NCBI GenBank assembly: GCA_964019335.1
Contig: OZ025700.1
Span: 124,001 to 188,000 of the forward strand
Origin: Diplonema japonicum
Taxonomy: Eukaryota; Euglenozoa; Diplonemea; Diplonemida; Diplonemidae
Direction: 5' to 3'
Length of the DNA stretch: 64,000 nt
Shown here: positions 10,913 through 20,570 of the stretch, in pieces
How the letters are laid out: every line of letters begins with the position of its first letter
Position numbering within the stretch: the first letter of the stretch is position 1
Translations under genes and position numbers: made by a program
Notes under the pieces: model-generated
What the model saw: only the letters and a program-made list of their open reading frames with translations
Database searches by the model: none
What the model was told of the DNA's origin: nothing

Positions 10913-11877
10913 TAGGGCTATGCTGGCAGGAAACGTGGAAACGTTTCCGTTTCCGTTTCCATGTTTTCAAAATTCTCATGGAAACGGCTATGTATATTTC
11001 GGTAAACACTGTTTAGAAGGTCCTTATATATTTGGGGTTTTTGAAGATACTTACTTTTGGGGTTTTACAAGGAAAGCGCACGTCGGTCTCTACAAAAACG
11101 AAAGTAAACATGGTCCAGAGAAAGCCCCCCTGGGAGGCGCTTGTGGGATGGGGTGGAGGTTCAGGCGGAGGATGGGAAGAAGACAGTAAAATGTCGCTTC
11201 TGTGATATGTGATATGGTCTTCACAGTAGCGTCAACCAGCAGACTCCGCGCCCACATGTTCCAAACAAAAGGCCAAGGAGTAGCGACGTGTGTCCCCAAA
11301 GGGGATAGTGTGGAGCCCCACAAGAAGCTGTTGGAGAAAGCGACAGCGGAGGCGAAGGCTGAGGCAGAGGGAACGAAGAAGCGTAAAGTGGAGAACAGGC
11401 CAATGACGCCATTTTTAACTGCGTTCGGGATTTCTTTCTCGAAACTGGGACCCCATTTTTGAGGGTCGAACATCGGTATGATGTTTATCTGTTTCGTGTC
11501 CTCTCATATTTTCTGTTCACAGAACATTCAAGGCACTGTTTGAGAAGGTGAAGCGCCTTCCGCTCGGGGCCACGTACGAGCTACCGGACAGGAAAGCTCT
11601 GAGCGGAAGGCTGGTTGACGACGCTGTTCAAAAAATGGATGCCACAATCGCATCCTTCATCGAAACCCAGAAGATATCCCCAGGGCGCCACCAACACTGG
11701 CCCCCTTTGTCTCGTATATTTCTTCCAAGTGATTTGCCCCCAAAAAAATAAGTCTCTAAAACCCAAACGTTTCTGCCCCAAGGAAACGGCCCCAAAATAG
11801 GGAAACGTTTCCGTTTCTGTTTCCGTTTCCCTTTTTTTCAATGCATGGAAACGCGTTTCCATGCCAGCATAGCCCTA
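10913..11877 (+). mobile_element. decayed hAT-like DNA transposon with terminal inverted repeats
   Basis: The left end TAGGGCTATGCTGGCA (10913-10928) is repeated inverted at 11862-11877. Inside each end lie clustered copies of GGAAACG and TTTCCGTTTCC, like the subterminal transposase-binding repeats of hAT elements, and the TAGGG terminus fits that superfamily. The interior, on the plus strand, carries the remains of a transposase. No 8-bp target duplication flanks this element alone. Its left flank is a C-rich run and its right end shares the bases TA with the next element. At about 965 bp it is too short to be autonomous. Confidence 0.7.
11189..11750 (+). pseudogene. fragment of hAT-family transposase (BED finger and start of core)
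   Basis: From 11189 the plus strand reads a zinc finger beginning KCRFCDM. A tandem 7-bp duplication (TGTGATA twice, from about 11201) then shifts the frame, which resumes as VFTVASTSRLRAHMF and ends GVATC. The Cys-x2-Cys ... His ... Cys spacing is that of a BED finger. Further on, a frame ending in RPMTPFLTAFGISFSKLG shifts again into TPFLRVEHRTFKALFE. That frame continues across a 47-nt intron (11476-11522, GTATGA...CAG) into a stretch ending in YELPDRKALSGRLVDDAV. This is the conserved PF-x-x-V-E ... F-K-x-x ... Y-x-x-P-x-R core start of hAT transposases. The rest of the transposase, including the catalytic and dimerisation parts, is missing. Confidence 0.7.
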
Positions 11878-12508
11878 GGGGGGGTCACATGGGGGTGGTA
11901 AAGTGGGTTTTTTCAAATTCGGAAATGCAGAACACTGGAGCCGCTTAAACCATGTAAAACGCCCCTTTCTCGACCAAAAAATCGATTTCCGCCCGGTACT
12001 TTTTACTTTTGGGCACCTACAAGGCATTATTTTGCATTTTTAAAACTGGTGACCACGGTTTGGTACCTGGCCTGTTGTCTCCCCTGTAGTTTCTGAGTTT
12101 TCTGAAAGTTTTAGAATTTGACCATGGTTTGTTCCACCCTTTGAACGCGACTCTTTAGGACGCCGCTACCGTTTTGGACGGCAGAGTACTGTCTTACATT
12201 GTCCGATTGTGAACTTTTCTGTGTTTTGCACGGCATTTCTGATGAATATCTATCATTTTCCCGAGGTTAGGATGGTAACCCTTAGGGGGTAAGTTTGTTT
12301 TTGCAAATATTCGGGTACCAAACCGTGGTCACTGTTTTCAAAAATACAGATAAAGTGCCCAGAAATGCTCTAATCCGGCGGATTTTGATTTTTTGGTTAA
12401 TTTGGAGGGTATTGGGCGGTTTTTTTTTACCTTAGGGGAAAAAAATTTAAAAAACTTTTTTTTTTTCACGTTTAACCACGTTTTTTAGGACCATGTGACC
12501 CCCCCCTA
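11876..12508. mobile_element. fold-back element with long imperfect inverted repeats
   Basis: The end TAGGGGGGGTCACATGG (11876-11892) recurs inverted at 12491-12508. Homology between the two arms extends inward for about 180 bp each. One shared core reads GTGACCACGGTTTGGTACC on the left near 12,050 and inverted on the right near 12,320; ACCAAAAAATC and GGGCAC also match. There is no coding frame. It abuts the previous element, sharing the dinucleotide TA. Together they are flanked by C runs on both sides, as if a composite had landed in a poly(C) tract. Confidence 0.65.
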
Positions 12509-12914
12509 CCCCCCCCCCCCCCCAAACCCTTCCCACATTTTTATTGCTACCCATTACTAGGTTATGTGTTTTGTTTTCTCCTTTTTTTTTTGCAGATGGG
12601 GGTTAATTCCGTCTTTTCGCCGCCCCCTACCAACAAGTGATTGATAAATTGTTTATTTCTTCTCTCCACGGGGAATTAAAAAAAAAACCCCCCCTTTTTT
12701 TTATGTCTTCGTATCTTTTTCTTTCCCAACGCGAAAATAAAATAAAAAAAAGAAAATACACAAAAAAAAAATAGAATTAGAAGAACTGAAAAATGAAAAA
12801 AAAAGAATTTTTTATGGTACATTTTTTTTTGGAGGGGGGAGAGGAAAGGATGGGGTTTTTTCTTTTTTCTTTTTTTTTTTTTTTTAAAATCAAAAAAAAA
12901 AAAAAAAAAATCTG
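12509..12914. other. spacer downstream of the myotubularin gene
   Basis: It starts with a C run (12,509-12,523) and is then mostly A and T tracts. A short ordinary stretch at 12,525-12,660 has no protein-like frame. It should contain the 3' UTR of the phosphatase gene. Confidence 0.5.
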
Positions 12915-15155
12915 TCAAGAAGGAACGGAAGGGCTAGGTGGGACGGGGTACGCCTCAGAGAAGTCCCTGTAACCCATGTGAATGTGGGAATGGGTCGATC
13001 CAAAAGAAGCATTGGGTGGTGAATCGGCTGTCAGCCAGAAGTTATCAAAATTATCAAAGTCCTCTGTCAGATCTTCAGGATCGTCCGCCAGCACTGAAGA
13101 AGCCTGATTGTCGTCGTGGTTGTTCTCAGAGCTCACTGTAGAAGTGTCATCGTCAGGAGCAGGGCGGGATCTTCTGAGCCTGTTAATCTCCTTTGCCATC
13201 AAAGCTTTTTCTCTATGCAACCTTTTAATCTCCATTTCGTACTCCCGTTGCAAACCAGCAAGCCCAGCACAATCATCTCTTCCAGGAGATGAACCTTCTT
13301 CAGCATCTTCGCACACCAGCCCAGCTAAAGGCGACATAGCTGTTAAGCTACCGACCCTGCCTTCCCCAGCTGGTTCTTGTTCGCCGTATGCTTTCCATAA
13401 CCGCCGTCGCGCTGTCCATAATTCGTTTTGAACTCGTTTTAAAACACCTGCAAGCTCTCGTGCAACGCCTTCCCACTTCGCGTTGCTGTTCAGCTTCCGT
13501 TTGTCAGGTGGGACTGCTTTTCCTCCAGAGTACCTAAAAAAATACTCCTTCCAAATAAACAACGCATGTGGTCTGGTGTCGGGTTCCAGCGTCACGTCTG
13601 TCTTCTCATACCAAACATTCCTGTGCTCTGAAGGGTTGTCCTGTACATAGTCCCAGACAGAGGGTGTGTTGGGTAATATGTTCGAATCACGTATCTCCTT
13701 TGAATTGTCGCATATAAATGTTCCGAACCGCCCGCTGCTCACAGAGTCTGCTAGAAGTAATAACAAATCGTGTGAAAACTCGAAGCTTGTGGGGAACTGG
13801 TTGAGCAGCTGATACGTGCAATCGAGGAATTGTAGGAATATCGGTGACGCATCGTGTGATGACGACGCACCAAAACCAGAACGGGTTTTGAATTTGTGAC
13901 CTGCGTGGACCCACTCCCGTTCTACTAGACGGGAGAAGCCTTGTATTGTCCTGCAGTGGGGGTCGATGAGAAGCTGGGTTAATGAGACGACCTGTGCTGT
14001 GCGGTCCCACCCGTCGGAGCAGTGGAGGAGTAAATTGACGCCTTCACCGAGCCGTTTGGCGCAGTTGTTAGCGGAGTCCATTAGTAGTGCAAGGTATGTG
14101 AAGCATTGGGTGTCGTCGACCATCGCAAGCCAGCGTGAGATTTTGGGTGAGATCGACAGCGTTTCCATCTTTTTGTAGACCTCGCGGATCACGTGGATAT
14201 TGTCGATGTTGGCGAAGGTTACTGTGGTGTCGTAAGCAGTTTCATCTTCGTACCCGCCGCCTTGTAGTTTTTGCGCTTCTGCGTTGCATCGTGGACGGAG
14301 GTCGATTATCTCGATTCTATTTTTGTTTGAAGATAGTGATGCTACTAGTTTTTCATCGGCTGCATCGCGTTTTCCCAGCAAACCCGTCAACGGTTGGGAA
14401 CTTCTAGTCATTGCCGCGCGGGTCCTCTTGTGGTAATATGACAGTACCGGTGCGCGATTTTTCATCCTGAACTTCGAACAATTTTCCACGTCGCTGTCTG
14501 TGAGCGTGCTGGGAACGCATAGTTTTTCGGGGTAAGTCCCGCACATTTTGAAGTTTTCGTTTACAGTTGACATTCTCCAACCACCTCCGGTGGATGTCGC
14601 GCCTTGTCGGAGGAAATCTTGTTCGGGATCGAACCACCTTCCAAGGGTTGTTTTTTTGTTCTGAGCGAAACAGAACATCTTGTTTCGTGTGTCGGTTGGT
14701 GAGGATTCGATTATTAAGGTTAAGTACTCATACACCTTTCTGCGGGATCCGTCCAATGGGTTGAAGGCGAGCTTTATGAAGCACGAATCGCGAAAGTTTA
14801 GGTGTAATAGGTATGTGAAAAGTTTATCGTTGGCCGCCGCGCCGGTTTTTGTCACACACTTCAGTTTCAGTAACGGTACTTCAAAGAGAAGTGTTGTGCG
14901 GTCCCTGCCATCGACGAACAAGAGCCGGTAGCTGGTGATGATTAAGACACCTTTGACCCAGTTTTTGTCGTCGGCGGCAAGGTGGGGGTGTTCCCCCGGG
15001 CAGTAACATTCTTTAACAGATAGGTCGATTCTTTCCCCTTGCAGAAGAGGTGTAAATGGGTTTTCTTCAATAGTCTTTGCGCCGTCGTCGTCTGTGCCTT
15101 GGTACGACCCGCCACTCTCCGTGACGCTGAAGTTTGCAAGAAGAGATTTTAACAT
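12915..15155 (-). CDS. myotubularin-family phosphoinositide 3-phosphatase
   Basis: A single exon of 746 residues. Residues about 30-150 form a PH-GRAM-like domain. The phosphatase domain follows and carries the active-site loop LLLHCSDGWDRTAQ near 378, with nucleophile Cys, Asp and Arg intact (C-x5-R). WVHAGHKFKTRSG and FLDCTYQLLNQFPTSFEF are also typical of the family. The enzyme would remove the 3-phosphate from PI3P and PI(3,5)P2 on endosomal membranes. A charged coiled coil near 620-660 precedes an acidic Asp/Asn-rich tail ending in a Pro/Ser stretch. No FYVE domain is seen. The Met at 15155 is preferred over one 28 codons upstream because it lies 14 bases after CTCAG, a plausible splice acceptor, and the upstream codons look like leader. 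Confidence 0.9.
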   Translation of the reverse strand: MLKSLLANFSVTESGGSYQGTDDDGAKTIEENPFTPLLQGERIDLSVKECYCPGEHPHLAADDKNWVKGVLIITSYRLLFVDGRDRTTLLFEVPLLKLKCVTKTGAAANDKLFTYLLHLNFRDSCFIKLAFNPLDGSRRKVYEYLTLIIESSPTDTRNKMFCFAQNKKTTLGRWFDPEQDFLRQGATSTGGGWRMSTVNENFKMCGTYPEKLCVPSTLTDSDVENCSKFRMKNRAPVLSYYHKRTRAAMTRSSQPLTGLLGKRDAADEKLVASLSSNKNRIEIIDLRPRCNAEAQKLQGGGYEDETAYDTTVTFANIDNIHVIREVYKKMETLSISPKISRWLAMVDDTQCFTYLALLMDSANNCAKRLGEGVNLLLHCSDGWDRTAQVVSLTQLLIDPHCRTIQGFSRLVEREWVHAGHKFKTRSGFGASSSHDASPIFLQFLDCTYQLLNQFPTSFEFSHDLLLLLADSVSSGRFGTFICDNSKEIRDSNILPNTPSVWDYVQDNPSEHRNVWYEKTDVTLEPDTRPHALFIWKEYFFRYSGGKAVPPDKRKLNSNAKWEGVARELAGVLKRVQNELWTARRRLWKAYGEQEPAGEGRVGSLTAMSPLAGLVCEDAEEGSSPGRDDCAGLAGLQREYEMEIKRLHREKALMAKEINRLRRSRPAPDDDTSTVSSENNHDDNQASSVLADDPEDLTEDFDNFDNFWLTADSPPNASFGSTHSHIHMGYRDFSEAYPVPPSPSVPS

Positions 15156-16336
15156 CCCCCTCCGATCCTGAGGTATATTACGAACGGGCAATTTGTTATA
15201 TGATAAAAATAAGGGGGGGAAAAAAAAAATGCTTGACATTCACTGGCAATACTCAAAGGGGGAAAAAAAATTTGTAAAAAAAAAAAAAAAAAAGAATGGA
15301 TGGAGGATGTTTCCTCCTTTTTTTTTTGTTTTGTTTAAAGGCAGACAGAGATTACGGAATGGTGGGGGAATAAGAAAAAAAAAGGATGGGGGGGAGGGAA
15401 GGGAGGGAGGGAGGGTATCGTGCTTGAGAGGAAATAAGTGAATTAAAAAAAAGGGGGAGGGGGGGGAAAGGATTTTCTTTGGGGGGTAGAGGGGGAGTAC
15501 AGTAAGGTATCTTTTAACCTGTACTACCCCCCCCTCCCCCTACCCTCCTCTTCCCTCCCCTCTCCTTTATTTTTTTTATTCTTCCCGTCGTTTTTTTTTT
15601 TTGTTTTCCCTCTTTTTCGTTATTCTTCCCTGTGTTCCCCCACCGCGCCCCCATTTTTTTCCTTTTTTTTTCTTTCTTTTCTCCTCAATTTATATATATT
15701 TTTTTTTCCCTCCGAATTCCATTGGAATCGAAGAAAAAGCGGAGAGAGGGCTAAGAGGTACTACTACCTCAGACCCCCCTTGCTGGAGAGAGACTTTGAT
15801 GGACACAACGATTTTTCATCTTTTTTTTTTGTTTTCCTTCGACTCAAAACATAGGGGGTCGAGTGAAAATTATTTTCTTTTTTACCGTTTTTTCTTTTTT
15901 TTTTTTAATTTAAATCGGGGTCCACATAAAGTAAGTGCAGTAATGTCAATAGACATCATTTGCAGTGAATAATGGTTTGTATTTTTTTTTTTTCCAAAAG
16001 AAAAGTGTATTGTATTCAAAATTTGAGTTTTTTTTTTTTTTTTTTTTTTAAAGTTCCGCCGAAGCAAAGTTTCGATTAATTCCAAATGAGAAAAAAAATA
16101 TTGATTCAATTCAAAAAATAAAATAAAGCAAAAAGGTAACTGCTAACATTTTCTTCAAGGTAAATGGTTCTTCATCTTGCTAGCTGCTACGCCCATAGTT
16201 AGTTGGACCGGGCAGTATTGAGGAAGTCAAGCAAAAGGGGGAAACAAAAATAAGAGAGAGAAATGGGAAACAAACAAAAATAGAACAGAATGAATGTAAA
16301 AGAAAATACAATATTTCAAATGACTGACTGCCAACA
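15156..16336. other. spacer between phosphatase and first surface-protein gene
   Basis: Long A, T and G/C-rich tracts with no supported gene. A GTTCCGCCGAAGCA motif at 16053-16066 recurs near other members of the surface-protein array. Confidence 0.5.
16053..16066. repeat. GTTCCGCCGARGCA motif, copy 1
   Basis: This 14-base motif, preceded by AA, occurs three times in the window (also 17913-17926 and 29971-29984). Each copy lies downstream of the stop codon of a short surface-protein gene, here 270 bp below the stop at 16337. It is GC-rich within an A/T-rich setting. It may be a 3' UTR or processing element, or a remnant of a shared duplicated spacer; no function is known. Confidence 0.45.
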
Positions 16337-17344
16337 TCACGCAACAACAGTCACGGGCTCGTTCTGCTGAACAGGGCTGGGTTCTTCCTTGTTGGCCACC
16401 TGGGCATTCTTCTGGTGGACGAAGTAGAAGACAGCCCCGGCGATGAGGGCGACGCCGACCACGCAGCCGATCACGATGAGGGCGATCTCCCAGCCCTCGA
16501 GGGAGTCGTCGGAGGAGGGGGCCTTGTAGTCGGGGTTCGACACCAGCACCTCCACCTCATCGAACTCCACCTGCTGGATCTTGAAGGTTGCGAGCTCAGC
16601 GTCCTTCGACTCCTCCACCTTCTTCACCACAGCCGCCTCCCTCGCCGTCCCCGTGCCAGCAGCTGCCGTGTAGTCGAAGGTCACCTCCGCAGTGCTCCCG
16701 GTCTCCCCAGCCAGCACTGTAAGCGAACGCCCAAGAGGGGTGAGAACCAGCTCAGAGGTGCACCCCAGGGCCAGCTTGTCGGTCTCTGTCCTGGGGCATC
16801 CGAAGAGGCACGCCGTCAAGGGGCAGGTCCAGTGGAAGTGCACCGCCGTCGTCTCATCCTTCAGAACGCGGAGGAGGACCGTCCCGAGCTTCGAGGTGTC
16901 GAGGGCAGCCTTCAGGACGTTCATCTTCAGCCTGAGCACCCTTCGCACCACCTTGATGATCCTCCCGTCCTGTCGGGGCACAGGGACCGCCACGACGGTG
17001 GGCACAGGGGTGTCGGCACATTCGCAGAACTCGTTGCACTTTGTGAGGTCGTCCGCACCGATGCACACGCTCTCGCAGTTCGCAGGGGCGCCAGCAGGGG
17101 CGGGGTCCTTCAGGCGGAAGGTGGTGCACGGGATACACTCGCACAGCTGTGCCACCCCGCGTGTGGGGAAGCACGCCGACCGCGTCACAGGGTTCCCGCA
17201 CAGTGCTGGACAGTCTGTGTCGCTCTTCACGGTGGTCGGGCGCCACCCTTGGCAGAAGACAGCAGGCTCGTCGTCCACAGGGGCGTCCGCAGCAAAGCTG
17301 CAGCCCACAAGCGCAAGCATGGTGATAGTCGCGAAGGTCTTCAT
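16337..17344 (-). CDS. short cysteine-rich type I membrane protein, copy 1
   Basis: A single exon of 335 residues. A signal peptide (MKTFATITMLALVGCSFA) is followed by two cysteine modules of about 40 residues. The first runs from CQGWRPTTVKSDTDC to QLCEC and the second from CTTFRL to FCECADTP. Residues about 115-275 form the membrane-proximal domain shared by all six array members, with HFHWTCPLTACLFGCPRTET and DKLALGCTSELVL. An acidic linker, one transmembrane helix (about 284-306, WEIALIVIGCVVGVALIAG) and a 29-residue cytoplasmic tail complete it. The family is not one I recognise. I see a single nucleotide difference from copy 2 over the whole frame. A coat or adhesion role is inferred from topology alone. 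Confidence 0.85.
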   Translation of the reverse strand: MKTFATITMLALVGCSFAADAPVDDEPAVFCQGWRPTTVKSDTDCPALCGNPVTRSACFPTRGVAQLCECIPCTTFRLKDPAPAGAPANCESVCIGADDLTKCNEFCECADTPVPTVVAVPVPRQDGRIIKVVRRVLRLKMNVLKAALDTSKLGTVLLRVLKDETTAVHFHWTCPLTACLFGCPRTETDKLALGCTSELVLTPLGRSLTVLAGETGSTAEVTFDYTAAAGTGTAREAAVVKKVEESKDAELATFKIQQVEFDEVEVLVSNPDYKAPSSDDSLEGWEIALIVIGCVVGVALIAGAVFYFVHQKNAQVANKEEPSPVQQNEPVTVVA

Positions 17345-18353
17345 TGTTGCTTTGTGTGTGTGTTTGTTTTTTGTTAACGTGAAAAACCTGCGATGAGTGT
17401 AATTTAGATGTCACTAAATATCTTCAAAAAGAATACTGGACAAAAAGGCTGGCTCGAAAGAGTGGAGAATTAGTATATTTTTTTTGGGGGTTCAGATAAA
17501 AAGAAAAAAGAGAGAAAAGGCAGACAGGTATAAAATAGATTTGTATTTTTTTTTTTTTAATTTATACATTTTCTTCCTCATCCTTGTTTCATCCATGTTT
17601 CCTTTCCCGTCGGGTCAAAAGAAAACAGAGGGATGAGAGGAGGGCGGGGAGAGAAAAATAGGTGGCAAAACGGAGGAGATACCTTCATCCCTTGAGCCAT
17701 CAGAGAGAGAGACGATACCCTTGTTTTCAGGTTACCTTTCCCGTCACATGTGTCTTTCTTTCGGTACTTTCAGAAAGCCTGGCGAAGCAGGGCGCCGAAT
17801 GAAGTTATCGCATACAGGAAATGCTCACTAGAAAAGGGAGAAAAGTTAAAGATCGAAGAACAGCATATTCCTTTTGTTTTTGTTTACTTAATGCTGGAGT
17901 GTGTATGTTAAAGTTCCGCCGAGGCAGTTCAATTCTTTGGAAAAGAAAGGAAAAAAAAAAGGGTTCAGTAGTTGTACAGGTCGCAAGAACAAAAAGAATG
18001 AAGAAGAAAACGGATAGGCGGTGGGAAAAAAGAAATTTTTAAAAAAAAGGAAACTTTCTTTCAGTTTTCCTTCCCCCCCCCCCTCCACATGCCTCTCTCT
18101 TCTTTTTCTCTTTGCCCTTTTGTAGAACAACCCTTGTTCGAAGAAGAAAAAATGAAGTTAGAAAACAAAACAAAAAAAAAGCCAATAAAACAAAAGAAAA
18201 TACGAGCAGCTCAGTTCTGGATTGGAAAAAGAAAAATAGTGTCCAGCAAAAGAAAGAGGAAAAATAGATATAAGTAGGGACAAAGTAAGCAACTGTGGAG
18301 GTATAAATAGAAAAAATGAAATTACAGAAAGCGGGGTGTCTGCCACTTGTCAA
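17345..18353. other. spacer between surface-protein copies 1 and 2
   Basis: About 1 kb with no gene. Only the first 20-30 bp upstream of the copy 1 ATG resemble the flanks of other copies; the rest is unrelated to the neighbouring spacer, apart from the motif at 17913-17926. Confidence 0.5.
17913..17926. repeat. GTTCCGCCGARGCA motif, copy 2
   Basis: GTTCCGCCGAGGCA, 428 bp below the stop of surface-protein copy 2. It differs from the other two copies by one base (G for A). Confidence 0.45.
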
Positions 18354-19361
18354 TCACGCAACAACAGTCACGGGCTCGTTCTGCTGAACAGGGCTGGGTT
18401 CTTCCTTGTTGGCCACCTGGGCATTCTTCTGGTGGACGAAGTAGAAGACAGCCCCGGCGATGAGGGCGACGCCGACCACGCAGCCGATCACGATGAGGGC
18501 GATCTCCCAGCCCTCGAGGGAGTCGTCGGAGGAGGGGGCCTTGTAGTCGGGGTTCGACACCAGCACCTCCACCTCATCGAACTCCACCTGCTGGATCTTG
18601 AAGGTTGCGAGCTCAGCGTCCTTCGACTCCTCCACCTTCTTCACCACAGCCGCCTCCCTCGCCGTCCCCGTGCCAGCAGCTGCCGTGTAGTCGAAGGTCA
18701 CCTCCGCAGTGCTCCCGGTCTCCCCAGCCAGCACTGTAAGCGAACGCCCAAGAGGGGTGAGAACCAGCTCAGAGGTGCACCCCAGGGCCAGCTTGTCGGT
18801 CTCTGTCCTGGGGCATCCGAAGAGGCACGCCGTCAAGGGGCAGGTCCAGTGGAAGTGCACCGCCGTCGTCTCATCCTTCAGAACGCGGAGGAGGACCGTC
18901 CCGAGCTTCGAGGTGTCGAGGGCAGCCTTCAGGACGTTCATCTTCAGCCTGAGCACCCTTCGCACCACCTTGATGATCCTCCCGTCCTGTCGGGGCACAG
19001 GGACCGCCACGACGGTGGGCACAGGGGTGTCGGCACATTCGCAGAACTCGTTGCACTTTGTGAGGTCGTCCGCACCGATGCACACGCTCTCGCAGTTCGC
19101 AGGGGCGCCAGCAGGGGCGGGGTCCTTCAGGCGGAAGGTGGTGCACGGGATACACTCGCACAGCTGTGCCACCCCGCGTGTGGGGAAGCACGCCGACCGC
19201 GTCACAGGGTTCCCGCACAGTGCTGGACAGTCTGTGTCGCTCTTCACGGTGGTCGGGCGCCACCCTTGGCAGAAGACAGCAGGCTCGTCGTCCACAGGGG
19301 CGTCCGCAGCAAAGCTGCAGCCCACAAGCGCAAGTATGGTGATAGTCGCGAAGGTCTTCAT
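18354..19361 (-). CDS. short cysteine-rich type I membrane protein, copy 2
   Basis: A 335-residue frame identical to copy 1 (16337-17344) except for Ile in place of Met at residue 9 of the signal peptide. Signal peptide, two cysteine modules, membrane-proximal domain, transmembrane helix and tail are as in copy 1. Coding identity without flank identity indicates a very recent coding-limited exchange or duplication. The 5' flank keeps only TGTTGCTTTGTGTGTG (plus-strand reading) in common with the other copies. Confidence 0.85.
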   Translation of the reverse strand: MKTFATITILALVGCSFAADAPVDDEPAVFCQGWRPTTVKSDTDCPALCGNPVTRSACFPTRGVAQLCECIPCTTFRLKDPAPAGAPANCESVCIGADDLTKCNEFCECADTPVPTVVAVPVPRQDGRIIKVVRRVLRLKMNVLKAALDTSKLGTVLLRVLKDETTAVHFHWTCPLTACLFGCPRTETDKLALGCTSELVLTPLGRSLTVLAGETGSTAEVTFDYTAAAGTGTAREAAVVKKVEESKDAELATFKIQQVEFDEVEVLVSNPDYKAPSSDDSLEGWEIALIVIGCVVGVALIAGAVFYFVHQKNAQVANKEEPSPVQQNEPVTVVA

Positions 19362-20570
19362 TGTTGCTTTGTGTGTGTTGTTGTAGTTATCCTGTCGTGG
19401 GATCTAGGTAGGTACGCGGGGACGGGCCCGAAAAAATAGAGAGGAAAAGGAGAAAAAAAAAACGAAGAAGCAAACTCAGTAAGAAGGGGTTTTCTCAGGG
19501 GACCTTTTTTGAGGGTCGTCCTTTGGAAAGAGTTAGCTAATATTTCTTTTACATTTCCCTGATTTCTTATTCTTCTGGTTAATGTCCCAATCTTTTTTTT
19601 TTTTTTTTTTAAAATTTTTGTCAGTCTTAATGAAGTCGCGTTGCTGTTTTCTTTCTTTTCTTCTCATCTTCCATCAAAGATTAAGAAACAAAAACACTGG
19701 CGCATTTATCTACAACTATTACACCTGAAAATAAAATAGAGAGAGGGAAAGGGAGAGAGAGAGAGGACGAGAATAAACAGGTAAGTCCTTCTTTTTTTTA
19801 ACAAACAAATAAATTGTAATAAATTAGTTAGTTTGCAGGCTATCTCATTTTTTTTCTCGTCCTCTTTAGGATCGCGAAGTATATCCCCCAGAGAAGAGGG
19901 GTTAAGAATTGGTTAAAGAAACACAAGGGGGGCGCTTATCCTGGGAAAGGAAGACCTCTGCCGGATGTGCGGGAAAATAAAATAAAATAAAAAAATCCGC
20001 TTTTTTTTTCGAAACAAGCTCTGTGTGTTGGAAGTTTTATGTTCTCGATCGGAGGGAAAAGCCTTCTGTTAAAAAAAAAAAATACATTATGTAGGAGAAA
20101 AAAAAAGTACCGAGGAGAAGGGACACTTTTTTTCGCTGCCACATACGCTGCGAGAGTAGAAAGAAAGAAAAAAAGAAGAGAACATCATATTTTGTTAATA
20201 CTGCTGTTGTTTTTCTTCTCCAAGCTTCTTTCATTGCGGGCATTGTTGCACCGGGAAAAAAAGGGGGGGTGAGGGGAAAATAAAGTGGGGCTTTGGTTGC
20301 AACACTATTTAAAGTTAAGTGTGCAGTGGGTAAAGAAGAAACAAGATTTTTTAAGCCCTTAAAAAGGCAGAACTTGTACAAAAAAAAAAAAAGAAAGAAA
20401 AGAAAAAGCCACAAAAATTATGTCGTTCCTCTCATGACAGCGGAGAGTAGCGATGCATCAGAAGGGGGGAAAAAAAGAGAGAAAAATTATGGGGGGGGGC
20501 GCACGAACGTTGTTTTTACACAATACAATTGCTCGTTGCATTGCCAACAAAAACTGTTGTTGGTTTCTTC
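19362..20570. other. spacer between copy 2 and the first giant gene
   Basis: About 1.2 kb of A/T-rich sequence with homopolymers. No gene, RNA or recognisable repeat is seen. Confidence 0.5.

Noticed and set aside
12600-12660. Possible short plus-strand exon after TTTTGCAG near 12,594
   Set aside because: No downstream coding frame or family match; the acceptor-like string is expected in T-rich DNA.
16415-19439. Plus-strand open frames of 320-367 codons opposite the short surface genes
   Set aside because: They are antisense shadows of GC-rich coding DNA. The minus frames have signal peptides, ordered cysteines and paralogs, while the plus frames have no domain and recur only because the minus copies are identical.
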